64,000 bases of DNA from Pseudomonas sp. Bout1 (GTDB lineage: Bacteria > Pseudomonadota > Gammaproteobacteria > Pseudomonadales > Pseudomonadaceae): NCBI RefSeq assembly GCF_034314165.1, contig NZ_JAVIWK010000001.1, forward strand, positions 1,379,001 through 1,443,000. Direction: 5' to 3'. Positions 9,757-17,416 of this stretch are shown here, one piece after another; position 1 is the first letter of the stretch; each line of letters opens with the position of its first letter. Position numbers and translations under genes: made by a program. A model generated the notes under the pieces. It was not told where the DNA came from and did not search any database. It worked only from the letters and a program-made list of their open reading frames with translations.

Positions 9757-10566
9757 ATGAGTACAGAAGATCCACGGTTTGCCGGCGTCGCCCGCTTGTA
9801 TGGCATTGAAGGCCTGGAACGCCTGAAGGCGGCCCACGTGGCCATCGTCGGCGTGGGCGGTGTGGGCTCGTGGGCGGCGGAAGCGATCGCCCGCTGCGGT
9901 GTGGGCGAGATTTCGCTGTTTGACCTGGATGATGTCTGCGTGAGCAACAGCAACCGCCAGTTGCATGCGCTGGACAGCACGGTGGGCAAGGCCAAGGTAG
10001 AGGTGATGGCCGAGCGCCTGAAGGGCATCAACCCGGACTGCACCGTGCATGCGGTGGCTGATTTCGTCACCCGCGAAACCATGGCCGAGTACATCACGCC
10101 GAACATTGATTGCGTGATCGACTGCATCGACAGCGTGAACGCCAAGGCTGCGCTGATCGCCTGGTGCAAGCGGCGCAAGATCCAGATCATCACCACCGGC
10201 GGCGCGGGTGGGCAGATTGATCCGACGTTGATCCAGGTGTGTGATTTGAACCGTACGTTTAATGACCCGCTGGCGTCGAAAGTGCGCTCCACGTTGCGCC
10301 GTGACTATGGTTTTTCTCGCACCGTGACCCGTCATTACAGCGTGCCCTGCGTGTTCTCCACCGAACAGCTGCGTTATCCGAAGCCGGACGGCAGCATCTG
10401 TTTGCAGAAGAGTTTTGTCGGTGATGGCGTGAAGCTGGACTGCGCCGGCGGGTTTGGCGCGGTGATGATGGTCACCGCGACGTTCGGCATGGTGGCGGCG
10501 ACCAAGGCGGTGGACAAGATTGTGGCCGGGGTGCGCCGGCCTTCGGATCGAGTCAAGGCGCCTTAG
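9757..10566 (+). CDS. tcdA: tRNA threonylcarbamoyladenosine dehydratase
   Basis: The 269-residue E1/ThiF-like enzyme (CsdL/YgdL) uses ATP to cyclise t6A37 of ANN-decoding tRNAs to cyclic t6A. The nucleotide-binding loop is 'VGVGGVGSWAAEAIAR', followed by 'LFDLDDVCVSNSNRQLHAL', 'VIDCIDSVNAKAALIAWC' and 'TTGGAGGQIDPT', matching E. coli TcdA closely. The start is either 9751 or the ATG two codons later; I prefer 9757 because of its better distance to GGGG. csdE and csdA, its sulfur-relay partners in E. coli, follow on the opposite strand. Confidence 0.95.
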   Translation: MSTEDPRFAGVARLYGIEGLERLKAAHVAIVGVGGVGSWAAEAIARCGVGEISLFDLDDVCVSNSNRQLHALDSTVGKAKVEVMAERLKGINPDCTVHAVADFVTRETMAEYITPNIDCVIDCIDSVNAKAALIAWCKRRKIQIITTGGAGGQIDPTLIQVCDLNRTFNDPLASKVRSTLRRDYGFSRTVTRHYSVPCVFSTEQLRYPKPDGSICLQKSFVGDGVKLDCAGGFGAVMMVTATFGMVAATKAVDKIVAGVRRPSDRVKAP

Positions 10567-10591
10567 CTCTCAACCCTGAATGAAGATCAAA

Positions 10592-10682
10592 ATGTGGGAG
10601 CTGGCTTGCCTGCGATAGCGGCCTGTCAGTTACTGCAGTTGTTACTGATACACCGCCATCGCAGGCAAGCCAGCTCCCACAG
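10592..10682. repeat. REP inverted pair (REPIN-like)
   Basis: Left arm gtgggagctggcttgcctgc and right arm gcaggcaagccagctcccac are exact reverse complements flanking about 48 bp. It sits between the convergent ends of tcdA and csdE. Confidence 0.9.
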
Positions 10683-10685
10683 GGG

Positions 10686-11096
10686 TTATGTGTTGAACCT
10701 CAATTCCCGCATCCGCTGCAGTACTGCATTCAAGCCATTGCTGCGCGACGGCGACAACTGGCGGGAAAGCCCCAGCTGATTGAACCAATCGGGTAGATCA
10801 ACCGCCAGCAACTCTGCCGCAGACAAGCCGTTAACCCGCGCCAGCAACAACGCCACCAACCCGCGAATCAGCCGTGCATCGCTGCTGGCGGCAAACTGCC
10901 AATGGCCGTCCTGCAATCGCCCCACCAGCCACACCAGGCTTTCACAGCCCTGCACCAGGTTGGCCTCGACCTTGTCTTCACCCGGCAAGGCGGGCAACCG
11001 CTCGCCCCATTGCATCAACAGGCGGGCCCGTTGCTCCCAACTGCCGACTGCCTGAAACGCTTGCAGCGCGACGACTGCCTCGGTCGGCAAGCTCAT
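10686..11096 (-). CDS. csdE: SufE/CsdE-family sulfur acceptor
   Basis: The 136-residue protein accepts persulfide sulfur from its cysteine desulfurase partner. The active cysteine lies in 'VQGCESLVWLVG' (about Cys51), the conserved SufE/CsdE position. 'SDARLIRGLVALLLARVNGL' matches the family's middle helix. Its ATG overlaps the csdA stop by 4 nt (ATGA), so the two are translationally coupled. Together with tcdA on the other side this reproduces the E. coli csdA-csdE-tcdA neighbourhood. It could equally be labelled sufE; context favours csdE. Confidence 0.9.
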   Translation of the reverse strand: MSLPTEAVVALQAFQAVGSWEQRARLLMQWGERLPALPGEDKVEANLVQGCESLVWLVGRLQDGHWQFAASSDARLIRGLVALLLARVNGLSAAELLAVDLPDWFNQLGLSRQLSPSRSNGLNAVLQRMRELRFNT

Positions 11097-12298
11097 CGCA
11101 ACATATCCAGTGCCTGGTCCAGCGCTTCAAAAAAGCGCTTCAGGTCATCGGAATCGTTATACAGCGCCAGCGACACCCGAATCGCACCCGAGAGCCCCAT
11201 CTGCTTGAGCAGCGGCATTGCACAATGATGGCCTGCGCGTACGGCGATCCCTTGTTCCGTGAGCAAGTGGGCGAGGTCGGCGTTGTGCACGCCGTCCACC
11301 ACGAAACTGGCCAAGGCTACGTGCGGCGAACCGAGCAGGCGCAAGCCCTTGCGCGCCTGCAAGCCACGCAACAGGTAGTCGTGCAGGGCGGCTTCGTGTG
11401 CCATTACCGCTTGCTGGTCGAGGGAACTCAGGTAATCCAGGGTTGCGCCCAAGCCAATCACGCTGGCGATGGGCGGTGTTCCGGCTTCGAAGCCAAGGGG
11501 CGCGGGACGGAAGCTGGCGCTTTGATAATCAGCGTGCTGCACCATCTCGCCACCAAACTGCCAGTGGCGCAGGTGATGCAGGGCTTCAGTGCGGCCATAC
11601 AGCACGCCGACGCCATCCGGCCCGTAGAGTTTGTGGCTGGAAAACACGTAGAAGTCGCAGCCCAGAGCCTGCATGTCATGGCGACCATGGACGATGCCCT
11701 GCGCGCCATCGACCACGGTCACTGCGTCATGCGCCTTGGCCAGCGCCAGTAACGGTGGCAACGGCTGCCAGGCGCCAAGCACGTTGGACAGTTGGCTGAC
11801 CGCCAGCAGGCGGGTACGCGGGCCAATCAATTGGGCGGCGGCTTGCAGGTCGATCAAGCCGTCATCGTCAAGTGGCAAGACCACCAGCGTCAGCTCGCGG
11901 CGTTTAGCCAGTTGCTGCCAGGGCAGCAGGTTGGCGTGGTGTTCCAGGGCGCTGATGACAATTTCATCGCCGGGGTTGAACAGGTGCTCAAGGCCATAAG
12001 CCAGGAGGTTCAGCGCGGAAGTTGCGCCGTGGGTGAAGATGATTTGCCCGTCTTCGCCGACGTTCAGCCACTGCGCCACTTTACTGCGGCTGTCCTCAAA
12101 CGCCTGGGTCGCATGGGCGCCCGGCAGATGCTGGGCACGGTGCACATTCGCTGCGCCATTGGCGTAGTAATGGCTGATGGCATCCAACAGGGCTTGAGGT
12201 TTTTGCGTGGTGGCGGCGTTGTCCAGATAGGTCTGGTCTTGCCGTTGCAAAGTGGCGATGGCCGGGAAATCGGCGCGCCAGGGAGAGGGCACAAGCAT
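11093..12298 (-). CDS. csdA: Cysteine desulfurase, class V aminotransferase
   Basis: The 401-residue PLP enzyme removes sulfur from cysteine and passes it to CsdE. Motifs seen are 'YLDNAATTQKP' at the start, 'THGATSALNLLAYGL', 'VDGAQGIVHGRHDMQALGCDFYVFSSHKLYGPDGVGVLYG' in part (the PLP lysine is in 'SSHKLYGP') and 'VRAGHHCAMPLL' with the mobile catalytic Cys. This is the CsdA/SufS (group II) type. The ATG at 12298 is preferred over one three codons upstream, but the choice is not firm. It overlaps csdE by 4 nt. Confidence 0.93.
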   Translation of the reverse strand: MLVPSPWRADFPAIATLQRQDQTYLDNAATTQKPQALLDAISHYYANGAANVHRAQHLPGAHATQAFEDSRSKVAQWLNVGEDGQIIFTHGATSALNLLAYGLEHLFNPGDEIVISALEHHANLLPWQQLAKRRELTLVVLPLDDDGLIDLQAAAQLIGPRTRLLAVSQLSNVLGAWQPLPPLLALAKAHDAVTVVDGAQGIVHGRHDMQALGCDFYVFSSHKLYGPDGVGVLYGRTEALHHLRHWQFGGEMVQHADYQSASFRPAPLGFEAGTPPIASVIGLGATLDYLSSLDQQAVMAHEAALHDYLLRGLQARKGLRLLGSPHVALASFVVDGVHNADLAHLLTEQGIAVRAGHHCAMPLLKQMGLSGAIRVSLALYNDSDDLKRFFEALDQALDMLR

Positions 12299-12317
12299 GG
12301 TGATCAAGGCTCGTATA

Positions 12318-12348
12318 AACGGCCCGCACCCTGAAGGTGTGGGCCGTT
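12318..12348. terminator. Terminator after dapD
   Basis: A 13-bp stem (aacggcccgcacc / ggtgtgggccgtt, one G-T pair) closes a 5-nt loop between the dapD stop and the csdA start. It fits a terminator on the minus strand. Confidence 0.65.
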
Positions 12349-12367
12349 AGTGGCATCGAGTCGCTGC

Positions 12368-13402
12368 TTAGTTGTGAGCGTGCAGCGCTGCGTTCAGTTC
12401 GATGGCCGACTTGTGGGTTTTGCACTCCACGGCACCGGTCTCGGAGTTGCGGCGGAACAGCAGGTCCGGCTGGCCGGCCAGCTCACGCGCCTTGACCACT
12501 TTGACCAGTTGGTTGGCCTCGTCCAGCAGTGCAACCTTGGTCCCGGCGGTGACGTACAGGCCCGATTCCACGGTGTTGCGGTCGCCCAACGGGATACCGA
12601 TACCGGCGTTGGCGCCGATCAGGCAGCCTTCGCCCACCTTGATCACGATGTTGCCGCCGCCCGACAGGGTGCCCATGGTGGAGCAACCGCCGCCCAGGTC
12701 CGAACCCTTGCCGACGAACACGCCAGCCGACACACGGCCTTCGATCATGCCCGGGCCTTCGGTACCGGCGTTGAAGTTGACGAAACCTTCGTGCATCACG
12801 GTGGTGCCTTCGCCTACGTAGGCGCCCAAGCGGATGCGTGCGGCATCAGCGATACGCACGCCGCTCGGCACCACGTAGTCGGTCATTTTCGGGAACTTGT
12901 CCACCGAGAACACCTCCAGCAGCTCGCCACGCAGGCGTGCTTCGAGTTGGCGCTCGGCCAGCTCGGCGATGTCGATTGCGCCCTGGCTGGTCCAGGCCAC
13001 GTTCGGCAGCTGCGGGAACACACCGGCCAGGCTCAGGCCATGTGGCTTGACCAGGCGATGGGACAGCAGGTGCAGCTTGAGGTAAGCCTCGGGGGTGGAC
13101 GTCAGCGCGGCGTCTTCGGCCAGCAGCGTGGCGACCAGCGGCTTGTGGCTTTCAGCCAGGCGGGTGAGCAGTGCGGCCTGGGTAGCGTCGACGCCCTTGA
13201 GTGCGTCAGCCAGTTGCGAAGCCTGGGCCACGGTGAACGTGATGGCCTGGTTGCCTTCGCTGTAACCGAGGACTGGTGCGATGGCTTGGATGATTTCAGC
13301 CGAAGGGTTGAGCAGCGGTTGTGCGTAAAACACTTCCAGCCAAGCACCTTGGCGGTTCTGAGTGCCGACGCCGAAGCCCAGGCTGAACAGGGAATTGGAC
13401 AT
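12368..13402 (-). CDS. dapD: Tetrahydrodipicolinate N-succinyltransferase
   Basis: The 344-residue enzyme transfers succinyl from succinyl-CoA to tetrahydrodipicolinate, opening the succinylase branch to diaminopimelate. It is the longer pseudomonad DapD type. The C-terminal half has left-handed beta-helix hexapeptide repeats ('GVRIADAARIRLGAYVGEG', 'GRVSAGVFVGKGSDLGGG', 'IVIKVGEGCLIGANAGIGI'). It lies 33 bp downstream of yffB on the same strand, so yffB-dapD probably form one transcript. The prophage inserted in yffB therefore also lies upstream of dapD. DapC, the next enzyme, is on the far side of the prophage. Confidence 0.96.
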   Translation of the reverse strand: MSNSLFSLGFGVGTQNRQGAWLEVFYAQPLLNPSAEIIQAIAPVLGYSEGNQAITFTVAQASQLADALKGVDATQAALLTRLAESHKPLVATLLAEDAALTSTPEAYLKLHLLSHRLVKPHGLSLAGVFPQLPNVAWTSQGAIDIAELAERQLEARLRGELLEVFSVDKFPKMTDYVVPSGVRIADAARIRLGAYVGEGTTVMHEGFVNFNAGTEGPGMIEGRVSAGVFVGKGSDLGGGCSTMGTLSGGGNIVIKVGEGCLIGANAGIGIPLGDRNTVESGLYVTAGTKVALLDEANQLVKVVKARELAGQPDLLFRRNSETGAVECKTHKSAIELNAALHAHN

Positions 13403-13435
13403 GCTGTTACCTCTACAAAAATGGAGTGGGCTGGC

Positions 13436-13798
13436 CTACTTGAGGGCCGCCGAATAACTATCTGGCTTGAAGCCAATCAGGGTTTTGTCACCGAGATCAA
13501 GCACGGGTCGCTTGATCATCGAGGGTTGCGCGAGCATCAATTCAATGGCTTTCGCTTGGTCGAGATCGGCTTTGCGTTCGTCTTCGAGTTTGCGAAAGGT
13601 GGTGCCCGCACGGTTCAAAACCACCTGCCAACCGTGCTCATTGCACCATTGGGTCAAGTGTTCGCGGTCGATACCGGTCGTTTTGTAGTCATGAAACTCA
13701 TAGCTGACAGCGTGTTCATCGAGCCAGGTGCGCGCCTTTTTCATGGTGTCGCAGGCTTTGATGCCGTAAAGATGTAAGTGCTTGATTTCATTGGGCAT
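13436..13798 (-). CDS. yffB: ArsC/Spx-like YffB, phage-supplied N-terminus
   Basis: The 120-residue protein is a thioredoxin-fold ArsC/Spx/MgsR-type member: 'YGIKACDTMKKARTWLDEH' with a single Cys, and 'IKRPVLDLGDKTLIGF' near the end. Its biochemical role is unclear. The first 11 or so codons, the ATG and the GGGGAGG ribosome site lie to the phage side of the att core at 13752-13766. The displaced resident 5' end, with a TTG start and 'TDSSKTLHLFGIKA', is seen at 55331-55378. So lysogeny swaps in a new start of equal length and keeps the gene intact. int ends 50 bp upstream on the same strand, so transcription probably arrives through int. Confidence 0.9.
   Translation of the reverse strand: MPNEIKHLHLYGIKACDTMKKARTWLDEHAVSYEFHDYKTTGIDREHLTQWCNEHGWQVVLNRAGTTFRKLEDERKADLDQAKAIELMLAQPSMIKRPVLDLGDKTLIGFKPDSYSAALK
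13752..13766. other. attL core inside yffB
   Basis: The 15-bp sequence caggctttgatgccg is repeated exactly at 55331-55345. Host yffB sequence lies to the left and phage sequence to the right. Partial similarity continues for several bases on the right (taaagatg against aaaaggtg). Confidence 0.85.
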
Positions 13799-13848
13799 TA
13801 AATCCTCCCCAAAACTTCCCCAATATCGCCCAAAAATTCAGCCACCGA

Positions 13849-14952
13849 TTATGCCACGTCGATCCATTCAGCGCCTCGGCTGTCTCGGTACAGATCGGTC
13901 ATAGTGGCCGAGCGGTGACCCAGCAGTTTCTGCGCATCACGGCCTTCGAGTTCGTGAAGTCGTGCGGCGAGGGATCGCTGCTCGTGAAAGGACGGTGGCT
14001 GGCGGCCAAAAGTTATCCCCAGCTTCAGGCCCGCTTTGTCGCGAGCTTCGGCAAAGGCAGAGCTCAGCGTGTCCAGCACCAACGGCTGGCCAGCCTTTGC
14101 TCGGCCCGATGCTTGTGTATGGTGCACCAGGTGTTGTGACAGAACGCTGTCGCGACACTGCTTAATTACGCTGGCCAGATCCAGCCCGACCGAGTCCAGG
14201 CGCAGCGCGGTGCTAATCCGAAGCCTGGCCCCGGTCTTGGACTGAACGACATGCAGGAAGCCGTCGTGCACGTCCTTGAACAGCATCGAGGCTATATCGT
14301 CCCGGCGCTGGCCAGTCAGCACGGCAAGCTCCATTGCCCTGCGAAGCCATGGTTTCGTGGCTTCCTCGTAAATCGCCCTCCACAGTTCCAGCGTCAGCCG
14401 TTCGCGCTTGATGCTCACCCGCGCCGCCTTGGTCACCTCGACCGGGTTGGCGTCTGCCCACCCCCGCGCCTGAGCCTCGGCGAACACGTCTCGCAACAGC
14501 GAACGCATTGCCCTGGCCATCTGCGCCTTTCCCTCTTTGGCCATGCCAGTCAGGTAATCAGCCACATCCATCGTTGTGATGTCCTTGATCCCCTTTAAGC
14601 CGAATACCGCCGTCAGCCGGTTTATCCGCATGCCCACGTTTTTATTGCTGCTGGCTGACAACTTCCGCTCAGCGAACAGTTCGCGGTACTCGTCCAGCCA
14701 TTCCGAGAACAATTTGCCAGGCACTGGTGCCGGCGTGCTGATGCGTTCTGCAAGCGTTGGCTTGATGGCATCTGCGTGGTTGGCGGCGACGGCCTCACGG
14801 ATCGCCGCCTCCTTGTCCTTGCCCAGGCCGAACACGCGACCACTGACCGGATCGCGGTAGGTGTAATAAGTGACGCCGTTGCGGGCGTCAGTCTTACGGT
14901 AGAGATTGGGCGGAAGATCCTTTGACCCTGTGTTACGCGGCCTGGGCGCCAT
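13849..14952 (-). CDS. int: Phage integrase, tyrosine recombinase
   Basis: The 367-residue lambda-type tyrosine recombinase should act at the att core 80 bp away. An arm-binding N-terminus ('VTYYTYRDPVSGRVFGLGKD') and SAM-like core-binding domain ('KLFSEWLDEYRELFAERKL') precede the catalytic domain. Catalytic positions seen are Arg in 'LTGQRRDDIASM', the H-x-x-R of 'SFHEQRSLAARL', His in 'LLGHRSATM' and the nucleophile Tyr in 'TDLYRDSRG'. It overlaps xis by about 20 nt and is the last gene of the leftward arm. yffB follows 50 bp later on the same strand with no obvious terminator between. Confidence 0.96.
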   Translation of the reverse strand: MAPRPRNTGSKDLPPNLYRKTDARNGVTYYTYRDPVSGRVFGLGKDKEAAIREAVAANHADAIKPTLAERISTPAPVPGKLFSEWLDEYRELFAERKLSASSNKNVGMRINRLTAVFGLKGIKDITTMDVADYLTGMAKEGKAQMARAMRSLLRDVFAEAQARGWADANPVEVTKAARVSIKRERLTLELWRAIYEEATKPWLRRAMELAVLTGQRRDDIASMLFKDVHDGFLHVVQSKTGARLRISTALRLDSVGLDLASVIKQCRDSVLSQHLVHHTQASGRAKAGQPLVLDTLSSAFAEARDKAGLKLGITFGRQPPSFHEQRSLAARLHELEGRDAQKLLGHRSATMTDLYRDSRGAEWIDVA

Positions 14953-15175
14953 TGCGTGCTCTCTCTATTCTGCTGATCAGGCTCCCGCCGACGATCCGTA
15001 CGGGCTGCTGATCAGGTTCTTGGTAGTGGGCGTCTGACTCTACATAGTAGTTGCGCCCGTGCTTGACCGGTAATGGCGCGATTCGGCCCTCTCGGGCCCA
15101 TTTACGCAGGGTGTTGGGGCTCGGCGGCGTCTTGAACTCGGCCGCCGCCCATTCGTCCAGGGTGACTTTGCTCAT
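14933..15175 (-). CDS. xis: Excisionase-like DNA-binding protein
   Basis: The 80-residue protein has a winged-helix start of the phage excisionase type: 'VTLDEWAAAEFKTPPSPNTL' followed by 'RKWAREGRIAPLPVKHGRNY', a MerR-like fold with a positively charged wing. Such proteins bend att DNA and steer Int towards excision. The ATG at 15175 overlaps the upstream membrane-protein gene by 4 nt and the 3' end overlaps int, an arrangement typical of xis-int. The call rests on sequence pattern plus position. Confidence 0.85.
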   Translation of the reverse strand: MSKVTLDEWAAAEFKTPPSPNTLRKWAREGRIAPLPVKHGRNYYVESDAHYQEPDQQPVRIVGGSLISRIERARNGAQAA

Positions 15176-15399
15176 TTTTCCTTCCCGACGACCGCCGTGG
15201 GCCGCGCTGTCTTGATGATGTGAATGAATAGGCCGAAGGTGATCAGCATCCAGCCGCAGGTGCCGGCGAAGGCGTAGAGGATGTCGGCTGTTTCGCCGTC
15301 CGCCAGAAGGCGTGGGCCGAGCCAAAAGAACCATCCGGCGGTGCCGACCAGGTACAGCAAAGCGCCCAGCAGGATCAGGGTGAGTTTGATTGCGAACAT
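15172..15399 (-). CDS. Small phage membrane protein
   Basis: The 75-residue protein has two predicted membrane helices: 'IKLTLILLGALLYLVGTAGW' and 'AFAGTCGWMLITFGLFIHII', with a basic tail. The ATG at 15399 follows AAGGACACC. The longer frame from 15495 adds a poorly conserved-looking leader and is rejected. It overlaps xis by 4 nt. The function is unknown. Confidence 0.7.
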   Translation of the reverse strand: MFAIKLTLILLGALLYLVGTAGWFFWLGPRLLADGETADILYAFAGTCGWMLITFGLFIHIIKTARPTAVVGKEK

Positions 15400-15550
15400 G
15401 TGGTGTCCTTGCCGCGCTGGGCGGCAGAAGTCGGCGCACCGCTCTGCGATGGCCATAGGGGAATGGAGTGATGGCGTTTTGCTCGGGTTTCTCAACCCTT
15501 TGGATGGGTGTACAACAGGTGTTCAAGTCGTTGCGCCTGTGGGAGGACGC

Positions 15551-15793
15551 GTGTCACACAACCTAGATGTGCCGATCGCTCATGAGTACCGAGGTCACAC
15601 GGTATTCCTCAAGTTCGTTTGGAAAAGGCCGAACGACCCGGTGCCTACATCAGCGACAATCATCGAGCCCGTGGACATACACGGAATGGGTGAAGTCGCA
15701 GCTGAGCTTTCAGGGCCGTGGGCTGATTACCCGGCGGCCCTGGACGAAGCAATGTCAGCGGCAGAGCGCTGGGTTGATAGTCAGCTTCCTTGA
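15551..15793 (+). CDS. Small plus-strand phage protein, unknown
   Basis: The 80-residue acidic protein starts with GTG after GGGAGG: 'SHNLDVPIAHEYRGHTVFLK', then 'VDIHGMGEVAAEL' and a helical end 'DYPAALDEAMSAAERWVDSQ'. It is encoded against the direction of the surrounding early operon, so it must have its own promoter if expressed, a pattern typical of lysogen-expressed extra genes. I do not recognise the family with confidence. An ATG-start frame overlapping it in another phase looks like a shadow. Confidence 0.6.
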   Translation: MSHNLDVPIAHEYRGHTVFLKFVWKRPNDPVPTSATIIEPVDIHGMGEVAAELSGPWADYPAALDEAMSAAERWVDSQLP

Positions 15794-15835
15794 TCCCGCC
15801 CGCCGCTCACCGGCAGGCATGTAGGGGGATTGGAG

Positions 15836-16609
15836 TTAGGCTGTTGCGGCGATATCGGCCTCGGCCATCTCGCAGAAAAAGCTGCAGTTGGGCAGCTTCT
15901 CGTTGCGCGCGATTGGGCCAACAGGAAGGTCGCGCAAAGGGAATCGCTCATCCTTCCTAGGTCCTGACCGGTAGCGAAGAAACCATGAGCCGGGTCCCAG
16001 TTCGTCCTGGACCAAACACCGCTGCTCGAACACCTCTGGAAAGTCTTCACGAACTGCGCGCCAATATCCTTCGCCGCCTTTTGGGCAGCCAATACAGTTC
16101 GCGTTGTAATAGCCAATGCGATACATGGCAGGCAGTTCGATACCGGCTCGTTCTATGATGGCTTTGCAGTCCTCTTTGCCCAGGCCTCGATCTATCAGCG
16201 GTGCAATCACTGGTCGGTCTGGGTTTCTTTCTCTGAAGTCGTCCAGCCGATCGATCTCTTCGGCGGTGTAGCCGAAGACCATCACGTCACCCGGTTGTTC
16301 GTAGGTGGAGAGCAGCCTGCGCTTAAGCAGCATCGAACAAGGCGCTCCATGAGGGCCCTTCATGTATCGTTCGCGTAGGAACACGTTCTGCACGTCGGCC
16401 CCGTATTTCTCGTCACGAAGCACAGTGATCGGTTGCCCGAACCAGATTTCACAGTCCTGGGCGAACCGTCGGTTGTCGTCGTGCTCATTGGCCAGGAAGG
16501 CGTTGATTATCTGCACATCGTGAGTTGCGCCATATTCAGCCAGAGCCAGTTTGGTGGCCACCGCCGAAGCAGCACCGCAGCTGAATTGGCAAACGATTCT
16601 GTTACTCAT
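15836..16609 (-). CDS. PAPS-reductase-like adenylyl-pyrophosphatase fold protein
   Basis: The 257-residue protein resembles phage phosphoadenosine-phosphosulfate-reductase-like (HUP/PP-loop) enzymes. The N-terminal PP-loop region reads 'IVCQFSCGAASAVATKLAL', where the usual SGGKDS is SCGAAS. Later come 'IGYYNANCIGCPKGGEGYW' (Cys pair) and 'CSFFCEM' near the C-terminus, suggesting a metal or Fe-S site. Cellular relatives reduce PAPS or activate sulfate and DndC uses a similar fold for DNA phosphorothioation, but no dnd partners are present here. The ATG at 16609 overlaps the 18-codon frame upstream (ATGA). The substrate is unknown. Confidence 0.75.
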   Translation of the reverse strand: MSNRIVCQFSCGAASAVATKLALAEYGATHDVQIINAFLANEHDDNRRFAQDCEIWFGQPITVLRDEKYGADVQNVFLRERYMKGPHGAPCSMLLKRRLLSTYEQPGDVMVFGYTAEEIDRLDDFRERNPDRPVIAPLIDRGLGKEDCKAIIERAGIELPAMYRIGYYNANCIGCPKGGEGYWRAVREDFPEVFEQRCLVQDELGPGSWFLRYRSGPRKDERFPLRDLPVGPIARNEKLPNCSFFCEMAEADIAATA

Positions 16610-16662
16610 GGCCTGGGCCCCTTGTAGATGAAGACGTAGGCGAACCAGAGGGTGGCGATCAC
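16606..16662 (-). CDS. 18-residue membrane microprotein
   Basis: The frame reads 'MIATLWFAYVFIYKGPRP': one short hydrophobic helix and a basic tail. It starts with GTG after GGGAGG. Its start overlaps the upstream gene's stop (GTGA) and its stop overlaps the PAPS-reductase-like gene's start (ATGA), both by 4 nt. That perfect coupling on both sides argues it is translated. The function is unknown. Confidence 0.5.
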   Translation of the reverse strand: MIATLWFAYVFIYKGPRP

Positions 16663-17048
16663 GACCGCCTCCCAATCTCAGCAGCTGCCTCAACGATTGC
16701 GCGGCGAGTCGCCCCGAAAGGATCATCGTGGTGATACATGGTCTGCTCGCCGAAGCGCTCAGCATCCACGCAGGTGTATGGGCCGGTGTCGCCGTCGAAC
16801 GGCTCGACGATGTGAATGGCCACGCCCAGGCGCTCCATGCGACCCATGACCACTGCCAACCGCAGCGCATCGCCGTCGTTGATGAGTGGGTTCCAGTGAG
16901 CGCGCACGCCGGACTTTCCAGCCAGGCGAAAAGGCCACTTCAAGCTGTCGCAGGTGCACGGCTCGATATCAATCCGAGCAGACCGAGCCGCGAGAATGAG
17001 TAGCGCGCGGTCAGCCGTTGCCGCGTCGTGTTTGGTATCTTCAGGCAT
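16659..17048 (-). CDS. Phage protein, NinX-like pattern
   Basis: The 129-residue protein has the pattern common in phage NinX/DUF2591-like hypotheticals: 'WNPLINDGDALRLAVVMG' in the middle and 'DDPFGATRRAIVEAAAEIG' at the end. The N-terminal half contains 'IEPCTCDSLKWPFRL'. No catalytic motif is visible. I chose the ATG at 17048, where the conserved-looking sequence begins, over a longer frame from 17270. It is part of the leftward early operon and couples to the microprotein downstream. Confidence 0.65.
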   Translation of the reverse strand: MPEDTKHDAATADRALLILAARSARIDIEPCTCDSLKWPFRLAGKSGVRAHWNPLINDGDALRLAVVMGRMERLGVAIHIVEPFDGDTGPYTCVDAERFGEQTMYHHDDPFGATRRAIVEAAAEIGRRS

Positions 17049-17094
17049 GACTTCGTCCTTGCCGCTATAGCGGCTGACTTTGAAGGGGGAGGGG

Positions 17095-17406
17095 TTACAG
17101 GTTTTGCGGATGGAGTACGGATGTACTCTTATCTCGCTTGAGTGCTTCAAATACTCTTCCGCGCATCGAATCAATCGACGAAGACGGCACCGCCCCCGGA
17201 TCACCCTGGATCGCATAGAGCAGTTCATTTGTCTGGAGCAACAACCCCTCCAGCACATCCGCCCGCTCATCCGCTGCGGTCAGGCGCTGTTGCAGCGCGG
17301 CCTCTCGATCTTTTCCAGCGTCGACGGCCCTCATGGCTTGCGCGTGCTTCCGTCTCCAGTGCAGCACGGCATCCAGCTCTTCAACCGTTTGAATTACCTT
17401 GCTCAT
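17095..17406 (-). CDS. Coiled-coil phage hypothetical protein
   Basis: The 103-residue, strongly helical protein has heptad-like sequence 'DREAALQQRLTAADERADVL' and 'EGLLLQTNELLYAI', so it is probably a short coiled coil. It has no membrane segment. It lies in the leftward operon, 10 bp after the upstream gene. Function not recognised. Confidence 0.65.
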   Translation of the reverse strand: MSKVIQTVEELDAVLHWRRKHAQAMRAVDAGKDREAALQQRLTAADERADVLEGLLLQTNELLYAIQGDPGAVPSSSIDSMRGRVFEALKRDKSTSVLHPQNL

Positions 17407-17416
17407 TCTCAGAACC

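Noticed and set aside
13752..13766. Integration in a tRNA gene
   Set aside because: No tRNA is present at either end. The duplicated core lies inside the yffB coding sequence.
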